NCBI GenBank assembly: GCA_030433295.1
Contig: JAUIMJ010000004.1
Location: 1-46,278 of the forward strand
Length of the DNA stretch: 46,278 bases
Direction of reading: 5' to 3'
DNA from: a bacterium
GTDB taxonomy: Bacteria; Bdellovibrionota_C; UBA2361; SZUA-149
In this document: positions 5,941 through 13,586 of the stretch, piece by piece
Numbering within the stretch: position 1 is the stretch's first letter
Layout: each line of letters opens with the position of its first letter
Translations under genes and position numbers: made by a program
The notes under the pieces: model-generated
The model's input: the letters and a program-made list of their open reading frames with translations, nothing else
The model's database searches: none
Told to the model about the DNA's origin: nothing

Positions 5941-7902
5941 TCAGAAATTAACCCGAGTTGTTTCTTCCGGCTTAATTACTACCCCCTCAAGCACTCGTGA
6001 CAGACCGCCAACGGTCTCCACGCGATACTCGCCTGCGGGCAGGACAATTGGCGCGCCGCCGATAATCCCTTTTCCGGCAACTTCGTTTTTACTGTCGAAG
6101 ACTTTAAAGGGTCCCGAGATGACGGTCCTCAGAGATTTGCTTAGTTCCTCGGCCGAGTTTGCATCGAAGTACGTTCCACCGCCAAGTTTCGCCCAGGTTT
6201 CAAATTGTTCTTTCAGTGCCGGCTCATCAATGGCGAACCCTACGATTGATACCTGAATATCCAGACCCTGAGCTCTAAGGTTTCTTATCACTTGTTCCGG
6301 ATCACCATCACAGGTCTCCTCCCCGTCGGTTATCAGAATAACCATCTTAGGTCCTTTTGCCCCAGACAAATCCGAGGGGACCTTGGCGAGCGAGTCAGCA
6401 ATAGGCGTCTTGGCCAGGTTCTTTGCGTTCACCGCAGCTATCTGTTTGGCCACGCTGTTTCGCTCAAGGGTGCTCAGGGGAATTTCAAGATCGCTGCGGC
6501 AGGCGTTTGCCTGCTTGTGTCCAAAGACGCGGAGCGCAAACTTCTGCTCATCCGGCAGATCTTCTTTGACCAGCTTCGTGAGAACATCCCTTGCAATTTC
6601 AATTCTCCGGCTGCCACCCAGCTTCTGCAGCATACTTCCGGATGCATCAAGAATAAGTTCTACGGCACCTTCCCCACCACTGGCTGCAGCATTGCTCGTG
6701 ATTGTCCCCTCTGTCTCAAAGACCACTGCGAGCTTTCCGGCTGGTTCAATTGTAATCGGGCGTCTCGCGAGGACAGTCCCCTTTTGTGCGGTTCGGTAGC
6801 GCAGTTCGTACTCGCCCTGCACGTCCGGAAGCAGAATCGGTAGTGGGTTCTGCTCGTTTAGAATTGCGCGGGACACAAGTGGTTTTGCCGTATCAGCTGA
6901 ACCGGCTTTAAAAACAGCTATCTGATCGTATCGATTGCCGGGTCCTTTCCACGCTACGTCAATGCTGGTCGCGGCAGTCGCCCGCTCGGGTGCCTCAAGA
7001 GCGCTTTCAACAGCGCCGACAGTAATGGCTCTACGAGCAAGTACCTGACGGCTTTTATTTAGAACATAGCGCAGCTCATATTTGCCGGGGTCTTCCGGCA
7101 GGCGAATGCTGACCGGCGAAGAATTAAGGATTGAAGCTCCGGTGACGCTTTTCGCATTGTCCGCAGCACCCTCGGGATACAAGGCAATGCGGTCATAACT
7201 ATTGCCGGGGCCGGTCCATTTCACTGTTATTGTTGCCCCCAGCTCCGCCTGTTCCGGAGCCTCAATTGAGGAATCAACCCCCTCTACCGTAATCTTCCTC
7301 CTGGCGAGAATGCGACGAGTTTTTCTGGTCATATATCGGAGCTCATAGGTGCCGGGAACTTCAGGCAGCTTCATCGAAAGTGAGCTTCGCCCTTGCAGCA
7401 CCGTGCCCCCGACCAGGGCCTTAGCGTCATCCGCTGCATCGTTTTCGTAGAGAGACAGCGATTCATACGAGTTTCCCGGCCCTTTCCAAGAGACCGTAAC
7501 CTTCTCTCCGATCGAGGCAGTTTCCGGAGCGTCTATCGAAGTCGGAACATCGACGACGGTGATCGTTCTGCGGGCTGCGATAGAACCCACAGACTTCGGC
7601 TTATACACAATGTCGTATTCTCCGGGCGTCTCGGGCATGTTGAGAAGCACGGGATTCCTCTTACTGATGATGCTTGTCGAACTGAGAGACTTTGCATCTT
7701 CACCGCCGTTTTTCTCCACAAGATAGATGGGGTCATACTGATCACCAGGTCCTGTCCAGGTGACCTTGATCTGGGAGCCAATTACAGCCTCAGCAGGTGC
7801 GGAAAGCGAAGCATTATCGGCAAGTGCTATAACGCCGCTGAGAAGGACGGCGATTAAAGCAACAATAAAAGCTTGAATCATTTGGCGGTCTTTACGTTTC
7901 AT
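5941..7902 (-). CDS. Secreted VWA-domain protein with four tandem Ig-like repeats
   Basis: This 653-residue protein has a Sec signal peptide (basic start, hydrophobic residues 9-27, ALA/D site near 28). Four consecutive repeats of ~90 residues follow (about 33-122, 123-212, 213-301, 302-391). Each has the pattern (I/L)xAP...VxWxGPGxxYD, then PGxYxLRY and LARRxITV, and each is probably a beta sandwich. A VWA domain comes next (~412-590) with the metal-site motif DASGS and a second box ITDGEETCDGD, so the MIDAS site looks intact. A final beta domain carries LPAGEYRVE. It probably acts in the periplasm or on the surface in metal-dependent binding. ATG 7902 is preferred over a TTG upstream because it begins the signal peptide. 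Confidence 0.82.
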   Translation of the reverse strand: MKRKDRQMIQAFIVALIAVLLSGVIALADNASLSAPAEAVIGSQIKVTWTGPGDQYDPIYLVEKNGGEDAKSLSSTSIISKRNPVLLNMPETPGEYDIVYKPKSVGSIAARRTITVVDVPTSIDAPETASIGEKVTVSWKGPGNSYESLSLYENDAADDAKALVGGTVLQGRSSLSMKLPEVPGTYELRYMTRKTRRILARRKITVEGVDSSIEAPEQAELGATITVKWTGPGNSYDRIALYPEGAADNAKSVTGASILNSSPVSIRLPEDPGKYELRYVLNKSRQVLARRAITVGAVESALEAPERATAATSIDVAWKGPGNRYDQIAVFKAGSADTAKPLVSRAILNEQNPLPILLPDVQGEYELRYRTAQKGTVLARRPITIEPAGKLAVVFETEGTITSNAAASGGEGAVELILDASGSMLQKLGGSRRIEIARDVLTKLVKEDLPDEQKFALRVFGHKQANACRSDLEIPLSTLERNSVAKQIAAVNAKNLAKTPIADSLAKVPSDLSGAKGPKMVILITDGEETCDGDPEQVIRNLRAQGLDIQVSIVGFAIDEPALKEQFETWAKLGGGTYFDANSAEELSKSLRTVISGPFKVFDSKNEVAGKGIIGGAPIVLPAGEYRVETVGGLSRVLEGVVIKPEETTRVNF

Positions 7903-8191
7903 TCCAGCGCTCGTTTGATGGTAATCAGTTGCTAACAAAAGGAGAATGCAACTTCGGATTCATATAAACAGTCGGAATTTCATTCCAGCAACACGTGACC
8001 TTGCGCGCCCTATCCTGGACGCTCACCACGGTCGTATCAGGTTCCAAGCCAAAAAAACAGCCCATTGTTTTTAAGGGATACTGCATCCAATTAAGAAGCT
8101 GGCATGCGAAAGGGAGTAATGGTTTGTCCCATCGCTTTGCCACACAAGGTGATATGACAAAGCGAGAAAAACTCCGGGTAGACGGTGGTAG
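7903..8191. other. Gene-free stretch
   Basis: No supportable gene or strong repeat was seen between the VWA gene start and the end of the next minus-strand gene. It should contain the VWA gene's promoter, which I could not identify with confidence. Confidence 0.4.
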
Positions 8192-8725
8192 CTAATTGAG
8201 AACGCGACGCTCGTTGGACTTCGGCAGGGACGAACTTAGACTGCAGTCCATCCCGGCCAGCATGCTGTAAATTGTGACGTTTAGGATCGATATAATAACC
8301 CCATACATCACCGGCACTTCCAGGATCTCTCGCGGGCCAATCACCTGCATCGTCATCAGCACCAGTACAAGGATTACAGCAACAAGGCAGACTGTAAAAC
8401 CGGCGACACAAGATAAGAACACCTGCTTTCCCATTTGAGCCTTGAAATTCTTCTCCGAGTCACTAAACGGTCGAACTGTCGTGAAAAGACTGTAGCCACA
8501 GAGGAACAAGCCACCGATCATCAACAATACCCCGTGGTGCCACACAATCGCGGGCTCCGTATAAGGGTTCGGAAACAAACTCACAACAAGGTGCGTCACA
8601 GCCACCGACAAAGTAAAAGCGCTGGCTGCCTGGAAAACCCAGTAGCTCAGCAGGCTCCAGGTAAACCCTGATTCGATACAAGTCGGCGACGAACTTTGAT
8701 ACGGATTAATATCCGGTGCTAGCAT
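8192..8725 (-). CDS. Four-helix membrane protein, unknown function (177 aa)
   Basis: I do not recognise the family. Four hydrophobic segments are visible: near residues 24-49 (LLSYWVFQAASAFTLSVAVTHL), 62-86 (WHHGVLLMIGGLFLCGYSLF), 101-125 (VFLSCVAGFTVCLVAVILVL) and 135-160 (VPVMYGVIISILNVTIYSML). The N terminus (~20 residues) and the Ser-rich C terminus are polar, so both ends are likely on the same side of the inner membrane. The start at ATG 8725 is chosen for its strong ribosome site (GAGGAAAG). No catalytic motif is obvious. It is transcribed alone. Confidence 0.65.
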   Translation of the reverse strand: MLAPDINPYQSSSPTCIESGFTWSLLSYWVFQAASAFTLSVAVTHLVVSLFPNPYTEPAIVWHHGVLLMIGGLFLCGYSLFTTVRPFSDSEKNFKAQMGKQVFLSCVAGFTVCLVAVILVLVLMTMQVIGPREILEVPVMYGVIISILNVTIYSMLAGMDCSLSSSLPKSNERRVLN

Positions 8726-8833
8726 AAAACTTTCCTCAAAACGCGGTGGGGACAAACCATATACATCTGCTCGAAAGATATTTCACTGTAGAAACATGCC
8801 TATTTCTCGATAAAATGTCTAGCCTTTGAGATT

Positions 8834-9040
8834 CTACCGGCCGTCCCCATGGTAGAACGGCTCCCCCTCCATGCCTTGCTCCACAACAAAGCAAACGAAA
8901 CTATCGGTGATGTATAAATCGCCAAAATCCTTTGCAGATGAAAATCGGGTTGCCTCAAAGAAGCCGACAACCCGATACCTGCACACCCTGCACGGAGCAT
9001 TTCGGAAGAAACTCCATGCAGTACAAGCAACACGGACCAC
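8834..9040 (-). CDS. Possible small protein downstream of the ARPP-1 gene (68 aa)
   Basis: This open frame continues 22 bases after the stop of the ARPP-1-like gene on the same strand. A GTG at 9040 gives a product with a CRVC pair (residues 17-20), then FFEATRFSSAKDFGDLYITD and a second Cys-containing hydrophobic stretch (FVCFVVEQGMEG). The composition is protein-like in this part, whereas the same frame further upstream is a shadow of the ARPP-1 gene. Start choice is uncertain (a purine stretch GGCAGGG lies ~12 bases upstream). Possibly a metal-binding small protein; unrecognised. Confidence 0.3.
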   Translation of the reverse strand: MVRVACTAWSFFRNAPCRVCRYRVVGFFEATRFSSAKDFGDLYITDSFVCFVVEQGMEGEPFYHGDGR

Positions 9041-9062
9041 AGCGGGAAACGCCCTGCCTATT

Positions 9063-10016
9063 CTAGTTGGCACTGAAGAGACAGGCGTGCACGAGGTCTG
9101 ATTCGAGGCAGACGACAGTGGCACTCGATTGTGCGCCACGCAACGTGCTTCGACTCTCTTCTCCGCAGCCGACCGATTGCTCGCTGTCGACACTGGTCCA
9201 CTTGCTGCGAGCCGCTTTGACGATGAGCTCGAGCGCTGTAGCCGGATTCGGTGCTTCATCTTTCTCCTGAACACTAAGACCTTCAAGAATTGCTCCCGAC
9301 AACAAGGTGTCCCAGAGCTTCTCGCAGGTCTTGGCCGAATTAAAGAGATGAACCGCTCGAATCCTTCCACCGACGGCAATTGCCATGCCGGAGGAACCAC
9401 GGCTGTAGCGCAGCTCCTGCTGGGAGGAACGTATGCGCTCGGCATTCGAGGTAAATGCTCCGCAAATGCTTTTCGTCGCATTTGAACCACCGACGTCTTT
9501 CAGCGTTTCATTAACCTGGGCCCAGACCGTATCCTGATCGGATTGATGCCCGGAACCACGTTTGACCGAGATGGAAACCGACTCGTCAAGTGTGTGTGCC
9601 ATCGACGGCGGCAGACTGCTGCCGGTCGAGGACATATCTTCACTTGTGCCCGGGGACCACCTTCCATGTTCAACACAGGTCGCAGGCGCGACAACGGTGG
9701 ATTCAGCGTCAACCAGCATCGTTGTATTAAGCACACGATTCTGGCCAGCGCCCTTAAATACAACTCCGGCAACGAAAAGCACCGGCACAGAGGAACGATT
9801 AGCTATCCGCAACTTTCCCCAGTGTGCACGACTTCCGTCAGAGTTGTCTTCGGTCACCGAAACCAGTCCCTGTTCCCTCGCCTCACTTTCAAGTAAATAA
9901 TCCAGCGGTGGGGCGTCGTCGAGTATGAGCGGATAGACCGCAACAGCCCCGGCGCATTTCGGGGCTACGATCGTAACCCGCTCCATCAATTTCTGAAATT
10001 TCGCTCGTTCTACCAT
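9063..10016 (-). CDS. ARPP-1-like domain protein (317 aa)
   Basis: The protein matches what I remember of the ARPP-1 family. It has a central segment with EQGLVSVTE, a stretch IANRSSVPVLFVAGVVFKGA, then GQNRVLNTTMLV and VVAPATCVEHGRW. A Ser/Arg-rich middle (SSQQELRYSRGSSGMAIAVG) and a C-terminal conserved half follow. The family is found in bacteria and is of unknown biochemical role; the name refers to association with rhodanese/phosphatase-type proteins. There is no signal peptide, so it is cytosolic. The start at 10016 (ATG) begins a family-like N terminus. A perfect hairpin (10075-10092) lies upstream. A small ORF follows closely and may be co-transcribed. Confidence 0.7.
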   Translation of the reverse strand: MVERAKFQKLMERVTIVAPKCAGAVAVYPLILDDAPPLDYLLESEAREQGLVSVTEDNSDGSRAHWGKLRIANRSSVPVLFVAGVVFKGAGQNRVLNTTMLVDAESTVVAPATCVEHGRWSPGTSEDMSSTGSSLPPSMAHTLDESVSISVKRGSGHQSDQDTVWAQVNETLKDVGGSNATKSICGAFTSNAERIRSSQQELRYSRGSSGMAIAVGGRIRAVHLFNSAKTCEKLWDTLLSGAILEGLSVQEKDEAPNPATALELIVKAARSKWTSVDSEQSVGCGEESRSTLRGAQSSATVVCLESDLVHACLFSAN

Positions 10017-10386
10017 GAAAAAACCTCACCTCGTAAAAGGGAAACGTCTCGCGTTACCACATCGCGATATGTGACGCCTAAACCGTTAGGCGATTTAACA
10101 TCTCCGAAGTCAGGCCCCAAGCAGAGAATACCGGTGCAGGCAAAACTCTGGAGATGCAATCTGTTTCACTAAACGATTGAGATTTCGAAAGAGCAGAAGC
10201 TGAGTATCTTCAACTGAATTTTACGTGCTCTGCGGGGCTTAATCTACCGGCTGTTCGGGAGGCAATTGATCGCCGGCACATCACAAGAGTGTCGCCGGAA
10301 ATGACGGCAACAAGGCGAAAACTTGCTGTGTCCTGAGGAAAACGGGAAGCTATTACTTGTAGCGCGGAATGGAACTCAACCCAGAG
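10017..10386. other. Gene-free stretch with a strong small hairpin
   Basis: No gene is supportable here. CGCCTAA (10075-10081), loop ACCG and TTAGGCG (10086-10092) form a perfect 7-bp stem 59 bases upstream of the ARPP-1 start, so it is probably in that gene's leader or promoter. A second short inverted pair (CACAT...ATGTG) lies at about 10059-10073. Confidence 0.5.
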
Positions 10387-11070
10387 TCATCCAGAATCCT
10401 TGAGGCGGGAAATGCTCTCATACGCCGTCTGAACCTTCTCAAATTGCTGCCGGCTCCAGTCGGCATCGGCGTTGGCGGTATCTATACGATCAGGATGGTA
10501 TTTCTTTACGAGGCGACGATAGGAGGAACGAACTTCCTCAAAGGAAGAGTCTGCCGTGCACTCAAGGGCCTCAAGATGCTGGGACAGGGCTCGCGAGTGG
10601 TAGTCCGCCTGAAAACCGCTGGCGCAAAGAAAACATTCAAGGTGAAACTGCAGCTCATCAGGAATCAGATCCAACTCTCCGGGTGTCAGCATGAATATCT
10701 GGAAGACGTCGCTAAGATATGAGCGATCCCGGCGCGAGACCATACCCTCGTGTATGGCCAATCGAAGAAGTATTGAGAACACCATGACGAGTAAAAAACG
10801 CTCGTCTGCCATCTGCTGTTTCAGACGCAGAGCCGAGTCACTGAGTACCGGGCGAAACTCACGGGTACGATGAAAGATGGCCCGCACCCGCTCCAGAGCA
10901 TCTTCAGGAAGGCGCGCGCCACCGACGATATCCTGCATCGCCGATTCAAAGGTCTGTTCACCCAACTCATTGCTTCCATCATCTCTAAGGAAGACAAAGA
11001 AAAGCTCGAATACCGAGCCGACACGCTCGATATCTAAAAGGGCCTTCGTAATGTGTTCGGCTTGATACAT
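10387..11070 (-). CDS. TerB-like plus C-terminal J-domain protein (DjlA-like co-chaperone)
   Basis: This 227-residue protein ends in a clear J domain (about residues 165-225). It has LEALECTADSSFEEVRSSYR, then the RLVKKYHPDRID box with HPD at 192-194, and FEKVQTAYESI. The first ~155 residues are all helical, with a segment typical of TerB/DjlA middle domains (FLLVMVFSILLRLAIHEGMV and RDRSYLSDVFQIFMLT). The J domain would stimulate an Hsp70 (DnaK) ATPase. Unlike E. coli DjlA there is no obvious N-terminal membrane anchor. The HPD motif is intact, so it should be active. The ATG at 11070 is the natural start. It is transcribed alone, ahead of the HupE gene. Confidence 0.85.
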   Translation of the reverse strand: MYQAEHITKALLDIERVGSVFELFFVFLRDDGSNELGEQTFESAMQDIVGGARLPEDALERVRAIFHRTREFRPVLSDSALRLKQQMADERFLLVMVFSILLRLAIHEGMVSRRDRSYLSDVFQIFMLTPGELDLIPDELQFHLECFLCASGFQADYHSRALSQHLEALECTADSSFEEVRSSYRRLVKKYHPDRIDTANADADWSRQQFEKVQTAYESISRLKDSG

Positions 11071-11144
11071 ACCGACTAAGAATAATAAGTAAGCGAGTTA
11101 AACGACGGCAGAAACGAGATTGCGCTTCTGCATGAGCCTCTCCG

Positions 11145-11732
11145 CTAAGCAATCAGAATATGAAACCCGATTCCCGCTATCCCTGCTCCGCAAAATCGCA
11201 GCAATTCATTCCGGCTCGTATCCCGCTTCGCAAAGACACCAATAAAAACACCAAGAATATGCAGCCCGGCACTACCCATGACAAAGCCACAGGCATAGAG
11301 GTACGGGTTTGCGACGTAAGGCATTTCGGTGCCATGGGCATGACCGTGGAATATCGCGAAAATTGCCACAAACACCATAGCTGCAAGCTGTGAAAAATGC
11401 TTCTCTGCGGCGAGTGCGATTCCAAGTGCGAACACTGAGAACGCGATACCGAACTCAACCCCAGGAATCCCAGCATCTGCCATACCAAGAACTCCTCCCA
11501 GCACCATGACGGAAACAAACGTTGCGGGAACTGTCCAAATAGCCCTTCCCCCCAACTGCGCGCTGAGTATTCCCACCGACACCATAGCTAACAAATGGTC
11601 AAAACCCAGGACCGGATGCGTGATACCAGAGATGAAACCACCTCCACCGGGAACGGTGTGGGCAAACGCAAGCGCGGGGAACGTCAGCGCACAAAGGCAG
11701 GACAGAAAGGAAAGTCTCATCACTGTTTTCAT
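11145..11732 (-). CDS. hupE: HupE/UreJ family membrane protein
   Basis: This 195-residue protein has a signal peptide (LSFLSCLCALTFPALAFAH), then the family hallmark HPVLGFDHLLAMVSVG. Five further hydrophobic helices follow, and a second His-rich box (FAIFHGHAHGTEMPY) precedes the last helices. These two His boxes are characteristic of HupE/UreJ proteins, which are associated with nickel or cobalt uptake for hydrogenase or urease. No hydrogenase or urease gene is in the window, so the metal and client enzyme are unknown. Length is normal. I chose ATG 11732 because it opens the signal peptide; a TTG at 11747 is an alternative. Confidence 0.88.
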   Translation of the reverse strand: MKTVMRLSFLSCLCALTFPALAFAHTVPGGGGFISGITHPVLGFDHLLAMVSVGILSAQLGGRAIWTVPATFVSVMVLGGVLGMADAGIPGVEFGIAFSVFALGIALAAEKHFSQLAAMVFVAIFAIFHGHAHGTEMPYVANPYLYACGFVMGSAGLHILGVFIGVFAKRDTSRNELLRFCGAGIAGIGFHILIA

Positions 11733-11798
11733 AATCAGAAATCCCAAAGGTCATAGTAAGAAAAGACTGCGACGATTGTATCGTACACAAGGAGACAC

Positions 11799-11834
11799 AA
11801 AAAGAAAAAGGCGACAGGAAAATTCCCGTCGCCC
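11799..11834 (-). terminator. Rho-independent terminator of the 11865-13369 operon
   Basis: On the minus strand GGCGACGGGAATTTTCCTGT, then CGCC, forms a G+C-rich hairpin (11833-11810) followed by TTTTTCTTTTT (11809-11799). It begins 32 bases after the last stop codon. This is a textbook terminator for the three-gene operon. Confidence 0.85.
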
Positions 11835-11864
11835 GTAATGCTGAGACAGCCATAGCGATACATC

Positions 11865-12482
11865 CTAGGAAAGGCCCAGTCGCTCGGCGACTTGCTCTCG
11901 ATCGGAAATGTACCAAAGTGAAAAACCTCGCGATCCATCGTGGATCCCATTCAGGGTCGGACGTTCGCACTTCGTTTGATCACCGCGCCAGGAAGAAAGC
12001 TCCCCGGTGCCCAGCCAGCCATCTCCTTCATCCAAAGGCGTGCTGCTTTTTGATCCGGAATTCATCTCAAGCAAGAGATGCCAGGTACCGGATACCTCGT
12101 TACCCACTTCGGCCAATCCAAGCTCCCGCTCGCGAGAGAAGTCATCTCCGCCCCCGGGGGGATCTGGCGGATGGGTCAGCGCCACGGCCAGCACAGCGCT
12201 ATCGGAAAAACCCTTCTCCAGGAGCTCTCGCAGATAGGTGCTGGGGCCATGGTCTTTTGCCGAGACCTGAATGAAACGATGTGGCTCGACCTTTTGCGTC
12301 ACGACTTCCAGAGATTCGACAAATGCCGGGTATTCACACCCGAGCAACTGAATCACCTCGGATGTCGGGTCGAAATTGATCATCTCGCCAACGCAGACAT
12401 CGGTACCCTCGATCTTGCGACTCATAGGGTCAGAGCCGTCGGGTCGGGTCAGTAGCTGCAGAATCAATAACTTCGGGGTCAT
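11865..12482 (-). CDS. Hypothetical protein, third gene of an overlapping operon (205 aa)
   Basis: I do not recognise a family. The sequence begins with a strand/helix MTPKLLILQLLTR and has acidic mid sections. It includes THPPDPPGGGDDFSRERELG, a beta-rich part (GTWHLLLEMN) and an ending LWYISDREQVAERLGLS. No signal peptide or membrane helix is evident. ATG 12482 carries a strong ribosome site (GAGGAG, 7-base spacing) but overlaps the preceding gene by 53 bases. ATG 12425 is an alternative start 4 bases after that gene's stop but has no clear ribosome site. It is the last gene before a strong terminator. Function unknown. Confidence 0.55.
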   Translation of the reverse strand: MTPKLLILQLLTRPDGSDPMSRKIEGTDVCVGEMINFDPTSEVIQLLGCEYPAFVESLEVVTQKVEPHRFIQVSAKDHGPSTYLRELLEKGFSDSAVLAVALTHPPDPPGGGDDFSRERELGLAEVGNEVSGTWHLLLEMNSGSKSSTPLDEGDGWLGTGELSSWRGDQTKCERPTLNGIHDGSRGFSLWYISDREQVAERLGLS

Positions 12483-12894
12483 CTCGAGACTCCTCGGGGG
12501 TGTAGTGTTTGTTTCTACGTGGAGGTGCATGAAACACACAGCCACGAAACCTGAGGTAGTTCAGGTCTTCCTCGCCGCAGACAGCGATCACGGAATTGTT
12601 GTTGTGAAATCCCATGCAGGAAACTCGAATCTCCCTGGTCAGAGAAATCTGTTCCAGAAAGACCTCGATCTCTCGGCAAAATACAAGCTCAAGCCCACGG
12701 GTGTGCTCCTGATCACTGTATTCCGCGAGGACATCATCTATCTGTGCTTGTGTGACCGTGATGGCACGGTCTTTGGGCACCAGTCCGTTACGCGGATAGG
12801 CAAACAGCAGTTCGCCGTCAAAGTCGCGGATGATCCAGTGCTTTTGCAGCTCTGTAGGCTCGTCACCCCAGAGCAAGAAAAAATCAAGTGCCAC
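12430..12894 (-). CDS. Hypothetical protein, second gene of an overlapping operon (154 aa)
   Basis: I do not recognise a family. A GTG start at 12894 is favoured because GGAGG lies 6-7 bases upstream. The longer upstream frame would instead overlap most of the end of the previous gene. The start overlaps the preceding stop by 11 bases, so translation is coupled. The product reads MALDFFLLWGDEPTELQKHW, a strand segment (DGELLFAYPRNGLVPKDRA), an acidic helix and then FCREIEVFLEQISLTREIRV. A basic tail (PPRRNKHYTPEES) is near the end. It is cytosolic by appearance. Function unknown; order with its two partners is fixed by overlaps. Confidence 0.55.
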   Translation of the reverse strand: MALDFFLLWGDEPTELQKHWIIRDFDGELLFAYPRNGLVPKDRAITVTQAQIDDVLAEYSDQEHTRGLELVFCREIEVFLEQISLTREIRVSCMGFHNNNSVIAVCGEEDLNYLRFRGCVFHAPPRRNKHYTPEESRDDPEVIDSAATDPTRRL

Positions 12895-13369
12895 GGGGAG
12901 CCTCCAGTCGTACTCTTTGCGATCCCTCGCCGGGAAGAAACTTGTCAAGACGGGGGTCGTTTGTGAAACCGCGAACGATGTCGGCGAATCCCTCGGCCGA
13001 GAACTCCTCGTCATCCGGAAGCAGACCGAACTCCACCATAGGGATAGTTCGATCGCGTCCGTAATTTCCAGCGTTCTCCAGCTGCCAGATATGGTGATGG
13101 CCGTTTCCGACTTCGATCACCAGTGCCTCTACCGGCATGCGAATGCAGTTCGTCAGAATGGCACCGCCGCGCGAAAGCTTGAGCTTCAGATACAGCTGGG
13201 CCGTGTCGTATGTTCGCTCACTGTAGGGCTCACCGATCATCTGCTCGACAAACTCCTGGCTCGCAAAGCCAGTAACGTAGATGCGTAGATTATTGTGGAA
13301 AAAATCGGGCGCAATACTGCAGCCCACGAGGCTCATCCTGGAGGACGGCCCACATGTCAGGACAAACAT
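12884..13369 (-). CDS. Hypothetical protein, first gene of an overlapping operon (161 aa)
   Basis: I do not recognise a family. The product begins MFVLTCGPSSRMSLVGCSIA, then FFHNNLRIYVTGF. Its middle is beta-rich (YLKLKLSRGGAILTNCIRMP and ALVIEVGNGHHHIWQLENAG). The C-terminal part is acidic (LPDDEEFSAEGFADIVRGFT). A His cluster (GNGHHHIW) is notable but not a recognised motif. There is no export signal that I trust. The ATG is preceded by GAAAGG. The gene leads an operon of three tightly overlapping unknown genes that ends in a strong terminator, so the three products probably act together. Confidence 0.6.
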   Translation of the reverse strand: MFVLTCGPSSRMSLVGCSIAPDFFHNNLRIYVTGFASQEFVEQMIGEPYSERTYDTAQLYLKLKLSRGGAILTNCIRMPVEALVIEVGNGHHHIWQLENAGNYGRDRTIPMVEFGLLPDDEEFSAEGFADIVRGFTNDPRLDKFLPGEGSQRVRLEAPRGT

Positions 13370-13586
13370 CGTAGTAACCTTTCAAAAACGAATGCGAACT
13401 CTTCTAACCAAACAACGCTTTTCAGCCCGCTCAAATTACCGGGAAATTCTATCGGGAACAAGGGGCGGGCGGTAGTCTAGCTGCCCCTCTACTACCCAGT
13501 CTCTCCTGTCTGACTAAGGAAATCCGATTGCACCCTGGTCCTCGGAGAGTTAAGTGTTTAAAAACAGGCCATTACAGGAGGCGAAT

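Noticed and set aside
6383-6799. Plus-strand ORFs opposite the VWA gene
   Set aside because: They are antisense shadows of a well-supported gene with no motifs of their own.
8834-9490. 218-residue minus-strand ORF
   Set aside because: Its upper part overlaps the ARPP-1-like gene in another frame and has an R/S-rich shadow composition; only the last ~68 codons are kept as a possible small gene.
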